A DNA stretch of 64,000 nt from assembly GCA_963734725.1 (NCBI GenBank), contig CAVTIX010000001.1, positions 1 to 64,000 on the forward strand, written 5' to 3'. Below are positions 16,975-25,529 of the stretch, piece after piece; within the stretch, counting starts at the first letter, position 1, and every line of letters starts with the position of its first letter. Made by a program: the position numbers and the translations under genes. The notes under the pieces were generated by a model that worked only from the letters and a program-made list of their open reading frames with translations, was not told the DNA's origin and made no database searches. This DNA is from DASXKD01 sp963734725. Lineage in GTDB: Bacteria; Actinomycetota; Actinomycetes; Streptosporangiales; Streptosporangiaceae.

Positions 16975-18470
16975 CCAGCCCGGGACCCGGTACACCGGAC
17001 CCGGGCGGCGCAGCGGGCCCGGGCGGCGCGGCACGCCCAGGCGGCGCAGCGGGCCCGGGCGGCGCAGCGGGCCCGGGCGGCGCAGCGGACCCGGGCGGCG
17101 CAGCGGACCCGGGCGGCGCAGCGGACCCGGGCGGCGCAGCGGACCCGGGCGGCGCAGCGGACCCGGGCGGCGCAGCGGACCCGGGCGGCGTGGCAGGCCC
17201 AGGCGGCGCAGCGGACCCGCGCGGCGTGGCAGGCCCGGGCGGCATGGAGGGCCCCGGCGGCACGGAAGGCCCCGGCGGCGGGCTGACCCGCCCCGCCGAA
17301 GCCGCCAACTCCTCCAGCCCCAGTGAACCCGCCAGCACCATAGACATCACGGACCCCGACGCCCCGCTGCGGGTGACCACGCTGGAGCTGTTCTTCGACC
17401 TGGTCTTCGCGTTCACCCTCACCCAGCTCGCCTCCCTGCTGGAGCATCACCTCACGCTGGGCGGCGCTTTCGAGGTGCTGCTGGTGTTCGGGGTGCTGTG
17501 GTGGATGTACGGGGGATACGCGTGGCTGACCAACACCCGCGCTCCGACCCGCACCCCGGACCGGCTGCTGCTGCTCCTCGGCATGGCCGGCTTCCTGATC
17601 TGCGGCCTGGCGATCCCGCGCGGTTTCGGCCCCGGCGACACCGAGACCAGGGTCGCGCTCGGTGTCGGGTACCTGATCGTGGTCCTGGTGCACGGGGCGC
17701 TGTTCTACCGGGTCAACCGGAACATCGTGCGGGTCACGCCGTTCAACGTCAGCGCTGCGCTGCTGGTGATCGGCGCCGCGTTCGTTGCTTCCCCGGCCAG
17801 CTACCTGCTCTGGGCGGCTGCGGTGGCCATCCAGTGGCTGTCCCCGCTGATCATCCAGCCTGGTGGCCGGTTCGACTTCCGGCCCGCGCACTTCGCGGAG
17901 CGGCACGGGGCCCTGGTCATCGTGGCGCTCGGCGAGTCGGTCGCGGCGGTCGGCATCGGGGCCGCGCCGGCGGGCGTGACCTTCAACGTGGCCGTGGCCG
18001 CCGTCCTCGGCCTGGCCCTGTCCGCCGCGCTGTGGTGGACGTACTTCGGCGACGGCGACGACGAGCGGGCCGAGCAAGCCATGGCCGCCACGGACCGGTC
18101 GCGGCAGGCCGGCCTGGCGCTGGCCACCTACTACGCGCACATCCCGATCCTGCTCGGCGTGGTGACGCTGGCCGCCGGCGCCTCCCTGACCATCGGCAAC
18201 CCCACCCGGCCGCATCCTGGCTGGGCGGCGGTCGCGGTGGCGGGCGGCGCCGCGCTGTTCCTGGCGGGCAGCGCCTGGTTCCGCCGGGCGCTGCGGATCG
18301 GGCCGATCGCGCTGCGGCTGGCCGGCGCCGGGTTCGCCCTGGCCACCGCCGCCATCGGGGCTGCGGTCAACGCCGAGGTGCAGCTTGCCGTCCTGCTGGC
18401 CGGGATCGTGGCGATGCTCGTGGCCGAGCGCTACGCCCGCGTGCGCCCCAGAGCCGCGGTCGGCGGTTAG
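16971..18470 (+). CDS. Low-temperature-requirement A (LtrA) family membrane protein with repeat N-terminus
   Basis: The C-terminal 380 residues are a multi-pass membrane protein of the LtrA family. They begin with the hallmark LRVTTLELFFDLVFAFTLTQ, then GVLWWMYGGYAWLTN and ERHGALVIVALGESVAAVG, with 10-12 hydrophobic segments. Function in the family is poorly known. The first 100 residues are an unusual hydrophilic tail of 15 GGAADP-type hexapeptides (DNA 17004-17273). The ATG overlaps the purD stop. The TAG stop abuts a small inverted-repeat element at 18470. Confidence 0.9.
   Translation: MTSPGPGTPDPGGAAGPGGAARPGGAAGPGGAAGPGGAADPGGAADPGGAADPGGAADPGGAADPGGAADPGGVAGPGGAADPRGVAGPGGMEGPGGTEGPGGGLTRPAEAANSSSPSEPASTIDITDPDAPLRVTTLELFFDLVFAFTLTQLASLLEHHLTLGGAFEVLLVFGVLWWMYGGYAWLTNTRAPTRTPDRLLLLLGMAGFLICGLAIPRGFGPGDTETRVALGVGYLIVVLVHGALFYRVNRNIVRVTPFNVSAALLVIGAAFVASPASYLLWAAAVAIQWLSPLIIQPGGRFDFRPAHFAERHGALVIVALGESVAAVGIGAAPAGVTFNVAVAAVLGLALSAALWWTYFGDGDDERAEQAMAATDRSRQAGLALATYYAHIPILLGVVTLAAGASLTIGNPTRPHPGWAAVAVAGGAALFLAGSAWFRRALRIGPIALRLAGAGFALATAAIGAAVNAEVQLAVLLAGIVAMLVAERYARVRPRAAVGG
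17004..17273 (+). repeat. 18-bp in-frame tandem repeat array inside ltrA
   Basis: Fifteen units of 18 bp encode GGAAxP-type hexapeptides; six consecutive central units are GGAADP. The outer units are more diverged (GGVAGP, GGMEGP, GGTEGP), as expected if the array grew from the middle. The N-terminal tail precedes the first membrane helix. Confidence 0.95.
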
Positions 18471-18514
18471 GGCATTCCGCCTGCTACGACGGCATAGATC
18501 TACCGAGCGCGCCC
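18470..18514. mobile_element. 45-bp internally deleted MITE-like derivative
   Basis: The segment starts GGGCATTCC and ends GCGCGCCC. It carries CGACGGCATAGATCTAC, identical to the right part of the element at 61542-61721, and CCTGCT from its left part. It is flanked by TTA on the left and TAA on the right. It begins at the last base of the ltrA TAG stop and ends 17 bases before purB. I read it as a shortened member of the same family. Confidence 0.6.
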
Positions 18515-18531
18515 TAAGGGACAATGGGCAT

Positions 18532-19839
18532 GTGATCGAGCGCTACACACTGCCCGAGATGGGGCGGATCTGGAGCCAGGAGCACAAGTACGAGCTGTGG
18601 CGCCGGGTGGAGACCCTGGTGCTGGAGGCGCACGCCGACGCCGGGACGGCGCCGGCGGACGCGGTGGCGCCGGTGCGTGCCGCGCCAGCGCCGACCGCCG
18701 AGGCGGTGGCCGCCGCGGAGGCCGTGACCGACCACGACGTGATCGCGTTCCTCACCGCGTGGGCGGACAATACCGTGCCCCGGTCGGCCGCCGCCTGGGT
18801 GCACTTCGGCATGACGTCCTCCGACCTGCTGGACACGGCGCTCGCGGTCACCCTCACCGAGTCCACCGACCTGCTGATCACCCGCGCCACGGCCCTCGTC
18901 ACAGCGCTGCGCGAGCACGCGCTCGCGCACCGGGGCACGATCCGGGCCGGGCGGACGCACGGCATCCATGCCGAACCGGACGTCTGGGGGCACCGGGTCG
19001 CCGACTTCGCGTTCGCCGTGGCGCGCTGCCGGGACCGGCTGCGGCGCGCCAGGGACGCGGTTGCGGTGGGAAAGCTGTCCGGGCCGGTCGGCACCTACTC
19101 CAACATCGGCCCCGCGATCGAGGCCCGGGTACTGCGCGAACTGGGGCTGAGGCCCGCTGACGTGGCCACGCAGGTGGTGTTCCGCGACGGGATCGCCGAG
19201 TGGGCGAGCGTGCTCGCCCTGCTCGCCACCGCCTGTGAGGCGATCGCCCTGGAGGTCCGGCACGGGCAGCGCACCGAGGTCGCCGAACTGGCCGAGGCGT
19301 TCTCGGCCGGCCAGAAAGGCTCCTCGGCCATGCCGCACAAGCGAAACCCGATCCGTTCCGAGCGGATCTGCGGCCTGGCCCGCGTCGTCCGCGGCTACGT
19401 GATCCCGGTGATGGAGGGCATGGCCCTGTGGCACGAACGTGACATTTCTCATTCCAGCGTCGAACGGGTGGCGCTGCCCGACGCGGCGATAGCGACCGAC
19501 TACCTGCTGCACCTGACAACGGGCCTGATCGAGGGCCTGCGGGTGAACGCCGCAAGGATGCGGGCGAACCTGGAGTCCACCGGCGGCCTGATCTACACCT
19601 CCAGCGTCCTGCTCGACCTGGTCGAGGCAGGAATGTCCAGGGAGGACGCGTACGCGCTGGTCCAGGCCGCCGCCACGGTGAGCTGGGACACCGGCGCCAG
19701 CTTCCGGGAGGCGCTGCGGAAGGAGGCCGCCGCGGCCGGGCAGGCGCTGGACGAGGGCCGCCTGGATGAGATTTTCCGGCCGGAGCATTACGTGGAGCGG
19801 CTCGGGCCGGTTTTCGCCCGTCTGGCCAACCTCACCTGA
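18532..19839 (+). CDS. purB: Adenylosuccinate lyase
   Basis: Cleaves SAICAR and adenylosuccinate, so it acts twice in purine synthesis. The 435 residues include MTSSDLLDTALAV, GRTHGIHAEP with a catalytic His, and the fumarase-superfamily signature SSAMPHKRNPIRSERI near residue 263. The start is GTG at 18532 (VIERYTLPEMGRIWSQEHKY is the conserved N-terminus); AAGGG lies 13 bases upstream. An open frame continues upstream over the element at 18470 but is not coding. It follows purA-purD-ltrA. Confidence 0.96.
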   Translation: MIERYTLPEMGRIWSQEHKYELWRRVETLVLEAHADAGTAPADAVAPVRAAPAPTAEAVAAAEAVTDHDVIAFLTAWADNTVPRSAAAWVHFGMTSSDLLDTALAVTLTESTDLLITRATALVTALREHALAHRGTIRAGRTHGIHAEPDVWGHRVADFAFAVARCRDRLRRARDAVAVGKLSGPVGTYSNIGPAIEARVLRELGLRPADVATQVVFRDGIAEWASVLALLATACEAIALEVRHGQRTEVAELAEAFSAGQKGSSAMPHKRNPIRSERICGLARVVRGYVIPVMEGMALWHERDISHSSVERVALPDAAIATDYLLHLTTGLIEGLRVNAARMRANLESTGGLIYTSSVLLDLVEAGMSREDAYALVQAAATVSWDTGASFREALRKEAAAAGQALDEGRLDEIFRPEHYVERLGPVFARLANLT

Positions 19840-20124
19840 CCAAATGGCCAATTCTGGCGCACCCGTCTCACCTGCCACGATGGAGGCAAATCGGCGGACG
19901 GCGGGGCCATAGCATGACCGGGCCGGTAGCACGAGGGCCGGCGCGAACGCCAGGCCCGGGATGTCCGCAATGACCCGCATACCCCGGCGCCGGTGGGATA
20001 CTGGACAGCGCGCACACGAGGCTGCCAGGTGTCCAGGCAGCTAGCGGAACCGCCCAGACAGGCGCGTCCCGACGATCACCAGGCCGCCCGCCTGCCCACT
20101 ATGCAGCCAAGGAGCAGCTTGTCG

Positions 20125-21405
20125 ATGACCGTTGGACCCGAGACGTGCTATCGAGTTCGAGGCGGCGCGCCGCTGCACGGAACTGTTTTCGTACAAGGCG
20201 CCAAGAACGCCGCGCTCAAGATGATCGCCGCCTCGCTGCTCGCGGCCGAAGGCCGGACGGTACTGCGGAACGTCCCGCCGATCGAGGACGTGCGCCGGGC
20301 CATCGAACTGGCGCAGGCCGTTGGCGCCGTGGTCAAGTTCCACGAGGCGGAGCGCACCCTGGTGGTGGACGCGTCCCAGCTGACCAGCCCGGTGCTGCCT
20401 GCTGAGATCGCGCGGCGCTTCCGCGGCTCGGTGCTGTTCGTGCCCGCGCTGCTGCACCGGCTCGGGGAAGCGGTCATCGAGGGCGTCGGCGGGTGCAACC
20501 TCGGCAGCCGCAGCCTCGACTTCCACTACCGCGGCTTCGCCCGGCTGGGCGCCACCGTGGACGGCACCGGCGACAAGATCTACATCAAGGCGGGCAGGAT
20601 GCGCGGCGCGCACCTGTACCTGGACACGCCGTCGCACACCGGCACCGAGAACCTGATCATGGCCGCGTCCCTGTCCCCGGGCACCACGGTCATCGACAAC
20701 ACCGCCCTCGAGCCCGAAGTGCTGGACGTCATCGCGTTCCTGACCAAGATGGGGGCGAACATCAGCGGCGGCGGCACCGGGTTCATCAGGGTCCGTGGGG
20801 TGAGCGAGCTCACCGCGACCGAGCACACGGTGATGGCCGACCGGATCGACGCCGGCGTGTTCGCGATGGCCGCCGCCATCACCGGCGGGGAACTCAGCCT
20901 GGTCGGGGCCAACCTGGAACACTTCGGGGTGGTCCGGTGGAAGCTGGAGCAGATGGGCGTGGAGTTCGCCGCCAGCGGCGCGGTGATCCAGGTGCGGCGC
21001 GAGCGCGCGCTGCGCCCGATCAACGTGATCACCAGCCCGTACCCGGGGTTCGCGACCGACCTGCAGTCCCCCATCATGGCGCTGAGCTGCCTCGCCGAGG
21101 GCCCGAGCTACATCAGGGAGACGATCTACGACGGGCGGTACACCCTCGTCGGTGAACTCGCCAAGATGGGCGCGAAGGTCGAGGCGAACGGCGACAAGGT
21201 GGTCGTGCACGGCCCGTGCACGCTCAGGGGCACCAAGGTCGAGGCGCACGACCTGCGCACCGGGATCGCGCTGATCCTGGCCGGGCTCGGCGCTGAGGGG
21301 GAGGCCGTGGTCGCCCCCGGCTACCTGATCGACCGCGGGCATGCGGACGTCGCGGGGCGGCTGTCCGACCTCGGCGCCGACGTGCGCGTCGAAGAGAGCG
21401 CCTGA
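20125..21405 (+). CDS. murA: UDP-N-acetylglucosamine 1-carboxyvinyltransferase (MurA)
   Basis: Transfers enolpyruvate from PEP to UDP-GlcNAc, first step of peptidoglycan precursor synthesis. The 426 residues keep the key sites: Lys in GAKNAALK, the PEP-binding Cys in VGGCNLGSRSLDFH (the fosfomycin target), Asp in PYPGFATDLQSPIM, and Arg in DLRTGIALILAG. The loop GGCNLGSRS differs from the more usual GGCAIGARP, so this is a somewhat divergent MurA; a second murA elsewhere is possible. ATG 20125 follows AAGGAGC by 9 bases; longer in-frame starts exist at 20101 and 19993. Confidence 0.93.
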   Translation: MTVGPETCYRVRGGAPLHGTVFVQGAKNAALKMIAASLLAAEGRTVLRNVPPIEDVRRAIELAQAVGAVVKFHEAERTLVVDASQLTSPVLPAEIARRFRGSVLFVPALLHRLGEAVIEGVGGCNLGSRSLDFHYRGFARLGATVDGTGDKIYIKAGRMRGAHLYLDTPSHTGTENLIMAASLSPGTTVIDNTALEPEVLDVIAFLTKMGANISGGGTGFIRVRGVSELTATEHTVMADRIDAGVFAMAAAITGGELSLVGANLEHFGVVRWKLEQMGVEFAASGAVIQVRRERALRPINVITSPYPGFATDLQSPIMALSCLAEGPSYIRETIYDGRYTLVGELAKMGAKVEANGDKVVVHGPCTLRGTKVEAHDLRTGIALILAGLGAEGEAVVAPGYLIDRGHADVAGRLSDLGADVRVEESA

Positions 21406-21584
21406 CCAGGAAGCCCCGGCAAGTGCCGCGGCCCGTCCGGCATGCCCGGCGTGGCCAGGGCGGGCGCGGCGGGGTGCATCTCGGCTGATGACGGAAAAGC
21501 TGGGCGACGGCGCCTAGGCTGGGCCCGGCCCACGACGGGAAGGGCGCCGAAGCTGGCGGGCGGTACTGCCCGCCAGCGCCCCGG

Positions 21585-22661
21585 TCAGTGCCGACGAGGA
21601 TAGGCCCTGGCCACGGCGAGGAAGGCGTCGTCAGCCTCCGGCGTCCCCACCGAGATGCGCGCGCCCTCGTCCCCGAACGGCCGGATGCTGATCCCGGCTT
21701 CCGCGCACACGGTGGCGAAGTCCTGGGTGTCGGGGCCAAGCCGGAGCCAGACGAAGTTGGCCTCGGTCGGCGGGACCGTCCAGCCCTGGGCCAGCAGTTC
21801 GTCGCGGACCCGGGCCCGTTCCTTCACCGCGAGGTCGACCCGCTCCATCAGCTCAGCCTCGGCCGCCAGGGAAGCGATCGCCGCGGTCTGGGCGAGAGCG
21901 TTGACGGTGAACGGGAGCATGGTCGTCCGCGCCGCGGCGGCGACGGGTTCCTGCCCGATCAGGTAACCGACCCTCAGCCCGGCCAGGCCGTAAGCCTTGG
22001 AGAAGGTGCGTAGTACCGCGACATTCGGGCGGCGGCGGCAGACGTCGATGCCGTTGGGCACGGCGGGGTCCCGGACATACTCCGCGTAGGCCTCGTCCAG
22101 CACCACCAGGCATTCCGGCGGCACCCGGTCCAGGAACTCCTCCAGTTCGGCCGCGTGCACGACCGTGCCGGTGGGGTTGTTCGGGTTGCACACGAAGATC
22201 GCCCGGGTCCGGGGAGTGACCGCCTCCGCCATCGCGGGCAGGTCGTGCCGCTCGTCCCGCAGCGGCACCCGCACATCGGCCGCACCGGTGAGCGGCACCA
22301 GGATCGGGTAGGCCTCAAACGATCTCCATGCGTACAGCACCTCGGCGCCCGGCTCCGCGGCGGCCGCCAGGAGCTGCTGAGCCACCCCGACCGAGCCGCA
22401 ACCGAGCGCGATGTGCGAGACCGGGACGTCATGCCGCCGGGCGATCGCCTCGGTCAGCGCCACGGCGTGATTGTCCGGGTACCAGTTGATCTCCGCCGCG
22501 GCCGCGGCGATGGCCTCGGCCACCGAGGGCAGCGGGCTGAACGGGCACTCGTTCGAGGCGAGCTTGAACGACTGGCCCGCGGCGTTGGCGACCCGCTTGC
22601 CTGGCTTGTACGGGCTGAATTGACCGAGAACGGTGCGGAATTGGGGCGATCGGTCGGACAC
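21585..22661 (-). CDS. HisC2/Pat-type aminotransferase (histidinol-phosphate or aromatic amino acid)
   Basis: PLP-dependent fold-type I aminotransferase of 358 residues. It has FSPYKPGKR near the N-terminus, LASNECPFSPLPSV, CNPNNPTGTVV, the Asp-Tyr pair in VVLDEAYAEYV, and FSKAYGLAGLRVGY with the PLP lysine. The start VLGQFSPYKPGK resembles the aromatic transaminase Pat (hisC2 in M. tuberculosis) more than the hisC of the his operon, and no his genes are nearby. The substrate cannot be settled from sequence. GTG start with CCGGAGGA 7 bases upstream. Confidence 0.9.
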   Translation of the reverse strand: MSDRSPQFRTVLGQFSPYKPGKRVANAAGQSFKLASNECPFSPLPSVAEAIAAAAAEINWYPDNHAVALTEAIARRHDVPVSHIALGCGSVGVAQQLLAAAAEPGAEVLYAWRSFEAYPILVPLTGAADVRVPLRDERHDLPAMAEAVTPRTRAIFVCNPNNPTGTVVHAAELEEFLDRVPPECLVVLDEAYAEYVRDPAVPNGIDVCRRRPNVAVLRTFSKAYGLAGLRVGYLIGQEPVAAAARTTMLPFTVNALAQTAAIASLAAEAELMERVDLAVKERARVRDELLAQGWTVPPTEANFVWLRLGPDTQDFATVCAEAGISIRPFGDEGARISVGTPEADDAFLAVARAYPRRH

Positions 22662-22741
22662 CGTTGTCCTCCGGCTGAACGGGCGGTTACGTCACTAGCA
22701 GTCTGCCACCGCGCGCCCGTGCATCAGCCGCCCTAAGCGCC

Positions 22742-23263
22742 TCAGCCGAGTCCCAGCGACTCGAGCGCCGTGCTGAACACGGCGAACATGTCCTGGGTGA
22801 ACAGGACGAAACGGGCCTCCTCCAACTGGCTCGGCGTCCGGCTGACCGTGGTCAGCGCGATCCGCGCCGCGTCCCCGGCGGGCCAGCCGTAGATTCCCGC
22901 CGACACCGCAGGGAAAGCGACCACCTTGGCGCCAAGCTCATCGGCGACCCGCAGCGACTGTTCGTAGCAGGACGCGAGCACCGCGGACCGGTCGTCGCGC
23001 GCCGAGTACACCGGGCCCACGGTGTGGATCACCCAGCGGGCGCTGAGGTCACCGCCCGTGGTGGCGGCCGCCTGCCCGGCAGGCAGGCCGTCGCGGTAGC
23101 GGGATGCCCGCAGTTCATGGCATTCGGCGAGGATGACGGGGCCGCCGCGGCGGTGAATCGCCCCGTCCACGCCGCCGCCACCGAGCAGGGACGAGTTCGC
23201 GGCGTTGACGATGGCGTCGGCCTGCTCGCGGGTGATGTCGCCGAGCTTCAGCGTGATCTTCAT
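22742..23263 (-). CDS. Macrodomain protein (probable ADP-ribose deacylase)
   Basis: A stand-alone macrodomain of 173 residues that likely binds ADP-ribose and removes O-acetyl or ADP-ribosyl groups. Signature blocks: GDITREQADAIVNAANSSLL, then GGGGVDGAIHRRGG, WVIHTVGPVY and the phosphate loop PAVSAGIYGWPAGDAA. It resembles the MacroD/YmdB class. The gene is preceded on its strand by a 16-bp palindrome (23309-23324) and a small HTH gene. The physiological target is unknown; its neighbours suggest a stress role. Confidence 0.92.
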   Translation of the reverse strand: MKITLKLGDITREQADAIVNAANSSLLGGGGVDGAIHRRGGPVILAECHELRASRYRDGLPAGQAAATTGGDLSARWVIHTVGPVYSARDDRSAVLASCYEQSLRVADELGAKVVAFPAVSAGIYGWPAGDAARIALTTVSRTPSQLEEARFVLFTQDMFAVFSTALESLGLG

Positions 23264-23308
23264 GACATTGTCAGTTTCACTATGGTGGGCGGGTTCTCAG
23301 CCAGTATG

Positions 23309-23324
23309 CCGGGTGCGCACCCGG
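23309..23324. promoter_or_regulatory. 16-bp perfect palindrome upstream of the macrodomain gene
   Basis: CCGGGTGCGCACCCGG is self-complementary and sits 46 bases before the macrodomain start, within the 242-base gap to the HTH gene. It could be an operator or the core of a short hairpin terminating the HTH transcript. Apart from it I see no coding signal in that gap. Confidence 0.5.
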
Positions 23325-23505
23325 TGGCTGGACTCTTAGTGCGACCCCAGTTACTGATGGCGTTCCTACGTCTTGTTGACGGCTGGTAGGGCCGGGTCAT
23401 TGCGTGGTGTCGATTGTCCTGGCGAGCGAGGCTGCGAGGGCGTGGAGTTCGATCCACAGCTGCGCCGTGATCGGCTGCGGCGGATTCTGGCGTTCCCGCG
23501 GCCGG

Positions 23506-23793
23506 TCACGGCGTCGCGCCGGTGCCGGCCAGAAGGGCCAGGATCTCGCCGACCGTGTGTTCCTGGCTGGTGGGCTCGAGGAGCGGGAGGTGCGCCTGGA
23601 TCTGGTAGCGGTTGCGGCGTCCGTCTTTCTGTTTGACGACGTAGCCAGCCTCGGCCAGGTCGGTGACGATGCCGTAGGCGCTCCGCTCGGTGATGGCCGC
23701 CCTGGCCGCGATGTCGCGCAGCCGCATCTCCGGGTCGCGCGCGAGGAACAGCAGCACCCGGCCGTGGTTACTCAGGAACGTCCAGCTGCCCAT
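23506..23793 (-). CDS. Small winged-helix transcriptional regulator
   Basis: A 95-residue DNA-binding protein. The helix-turn-helix is in MRLRDIAARAAITERSAYGI followed by VTDLAEAGYVVKQKDGRRN as wing, similar to MarR/ArsR-type regulators. No ligand or metal motif is visible (no Cys cluster). Its ATG is 23 bases from the first of two identical-geometry CTAG-N10-CTAG elements in the divergent region shared with the SPFH gene, which makes it the best candidate to bind them and to repress itself and the SPFH gene. Confidence 0.82.
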   Translation of the reverse strand: MGSWTFLSNHGRVLLFLARDPEMRLRDIAARAAITERSAYGIVTDLAEAGYVVKQKDGRRNRYQIQAHLPLLEPTSQEHTVGEILALLAGTGATP

Positions 23794-23815
23794 ACCCGAA
23801 AGACTACCACTTTTT

Positions 23816-23833
23816 CTAGAAAAAAATTGCTAG
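23816..23833. promoter_or_regulatory. Candidate operator copy 1 (CTAG-N10-CTAG)
   Basis: CTAGAAAAAAATTGCTAG, 18 bp, with CTAG at both ends. It is strikingly AT-rich for this genome. It overlaps the -35-like TTGCTA of promoter copy 1 and lies 23 bases upstream of the HTH gene start. Confidence 0.55.
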
Positions 23834-23959
23834 TTTTAGGTTGCTGACGTAGGTGGGAGGCAGGCGCCGGGGACCAGCCGCCGACGGCCATGTAGCCCCG
23901 GGGCCACTTGGCCCGGCCAGGAAACCCCAGCTCGTCACCCTTAAGAGTGATCTTGGCTT

Positions 23960-23977
23960 CTAGAAATATTTTGCTAG
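23960..23977. promoter_or_regulatory. Candidate operator copy 2 (CTAG-N10-CTAG)
   Basis: CTAGAAATATTTTGCTAG, same length and ends as copy 1, and both are flanked by TT on the left and TTT on the right. It overlaps the -35-like TTGCTA of promoter copy 2, about 95 bases before the SPFH start. Confidence 0.55.
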
Positions 23978-24072
23978 TTTCTCGTTACGTAGATAGGCTG
24001 AGGGCAGGCGCCGGGGACCAGCCGCCGAGGGCGGCCAGCGACCACGGCGCCATCTGAGAAGAGGTGTTGGTG

Positions 24073-25071
24073 ATGGTTGCCCTAGTGGCCATCCTGGTGG
24101 TGCTCATCGTGGCCGGGCTCATCACGGCCGGGCGCTCGGTCAAGGTCGTGCAGCAGTACGAGCAGGGCATCATTTTCAGGTTCGGGAAGGTGCTGGGCCG
24201 GCCGCGCGGCGCCGGGCTGACCCTGATCCGGCCGGTCGGCGACCGGATGCAGAAGGTCAACATGCAGATCGTCGCCATGACCGTCCCGGCCCAGGACGGC
24301 ATCACCAAAGACAACGTGACCGTGCGGGTCGACGCGGTGGTCTACTTCCGGGTCGTCGACCCGATCAAGGCGACCATCAACGTGCAGAACTACCTGTTCG
24401 CGGTCTCCCAGCAGGCGCAGACCTCACTGCGGTCGATCATCGGCCAGTCCGAGATGGACCAGCTGCTCTCCGAACGCGAGACGGTCAACCGGGAGCTGCG
24501 CCGGATCATCGACGAGCCCACCGAGGGCCCCTGGGGCATCCGGGTCGAGCGGGTGGAGATCAAGGACGTCTCGCTCCCCGAAAGCATGAAGCGGTCCATG
24601 TCCCGGCAGGCCGAGGCGGAACGGGAACGCCGAGCCCGGATCATCACCGCCGACGGCGAGTACCAGGCCTCCAAGCGGCTGGCCGCGGCCGCCAACGTCA
24701 TGGCCCGCGACCCCGCCGCGCTGCAGCTAAGGCTGCTGCAGACCGTGGTCGAGGTCGCCGCCGAAAAGAACAGCACGCTGGTCATGCCGGTGCCGGTCGA
24801 GCTGCTCCGGTTCTTCGACAAGCTCACCCCCCCGGCGCCCGCGGGCGAGCCGAAGTCAGCCGCCGATTCCGCCTCACTCGCGGACTTCGGCGACGAGGAT
24901 GTGGCCAAAGAAGAGGCAGAAATCGAAAGCGGAGCGCCGCTGCAGATACCCGAGGTCCCCCCGATCCCCACGCTGCCCATCCAGGCGGCCAACGGCAAGG
25001 TGGCCGCCGCCGCGCCGCGGCCGGACGCAACGGCCCGGCGCAACGGCGACGACACGGACCCGGGCGTGTAG
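24073..25071 (+). CDS. SPFH/Band 7 membrane protein (stomatin/QmcA-like)
   Basis: Membrane-anchored scaffold protein of 332 residues. An N-terminal helix (ALVAILVVLIVAGLITAG) precedes the SPFH domain: VVQQYEQGIIFRFGKVLG, then DRMQKVNMQIVAMTVPAQD, NVTVRVDAVVYFRVVDP and LRSIIGQSEMDQLLSERE. A helical segment rich in Arg/Glu (SMSRQAEAERERRARIITAD) follows, then a low-complexity acidic/Pro tail. No NfeD partner is adjacent. ATG 24073 has GAGG 8 bases upstream; GTG and TTG codons just before it are alternatives. Its duplicated promoter suggests regulated expression. Confidence 0.93.
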   Translation: MVALVAILVVLIVAGLITAGRSVKVVQQYEQGIIFRFGKVLGRPRGAGLTLIRPVGDRMQKVNMQIVAMTVPAQDGITKDNVTVRVDAVVYFRVVDPIKATINVQNYLFAVSQQAQTSLRSIIGQSEMDQLLSERETVNRELRRIIDEPTEGPWGIRVERVEIKDVSLPESMKRSMSRQAEAERERRARIITADGEYQASKRLAAAANVMARDPAALQLRLLQTVVEVAAEKNSTLVMPVPVELLRFFDKLTPPAPAGEPKSAADSASLADFGDEDVAKEEAEIESGAPLQIPEVPPIPTLPIQAANGKVAAAAPRPDATARRNGDDTDPGV

Positions 25072-25529
25072 GCCCAGCCCGCCTGACCTGCGGGACGTCG
25101 TCGCAGCCTGCGGCGGCGTCCCGGGCGTCCTGAGCGAACGCCCGGCAGCCTTCCGCCATGCTCCGGCCCGCGCGCCAGCCGCCCAGCAGGCAACCGCGAG
25201 CTTAAGCTCCAGGTCACCATCGGGCTCCGTGACACAGCAGCCCACGCGCCTGACGCCCCGGAACGGCCCAGTGAGCCGAATGGGAAATCTGCGCGGCGCC
25301 CCGACGCCGACGGCTCAGGATCAGGCGTGCCGATTCGGTGACTGGCCTACTTCGGAACGCGGGCGAGCGCTCGTTCGCTAAACCCGGTGATCGGCCGAAC
25401 CCCGTTTCACCCCTTGTCTGCTCGCAGCTATGGAACTACGCTAACTGAACAGTTGAATGTTAAAGTTCTGGCGGCGCAGCGGGCTGCAGGCAGCCGCGTG
25501 CCGCCGCCCTGGAGCGAAAGGATGGCCCG
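25072..25529. other. 458-base intergenic region between SPFH and yceI
   Basis: No coding signal on either strand that I can support. The last 90 bases turn AT-richer and hold an inverted repeat AACTG-AA-CAGTT at 25443-25454, which may mark the yceI promoter. The remainder is GC-rich without notable structure. Confidence 0.6.
25443..25454. promoter_or_regulatory. Inverted repeat upstream of yceI
   Basis: AACTG-AA-CAGTT, 76 bases before the YceI start, in a locally AT-rich stretch. A MarR-type or similar operator is possible. This is a short motif and could be chance. Confidence 0.3.

Larger units (their letters stand above)
23814..24028 (+). repeat. Tandemly duplicated 144-bp promoter-operator unit
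   Basis: Two blocks recur with the same 144-base offset: an AT-rich element starting TTCTAGAAA (23814 and 23958) and a 26-bp GC-rich block beginning GGCAGGCGCC (23859-23884 and 24003-24028, identical). The distance between blocks is also the same in each copy. Each copy contains TTGCTA-N17-TAGG (23827/23850 and 23971/23994), a plausible -35/-10 pair reading toward the SPFH gene. Confidence 0.85.
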
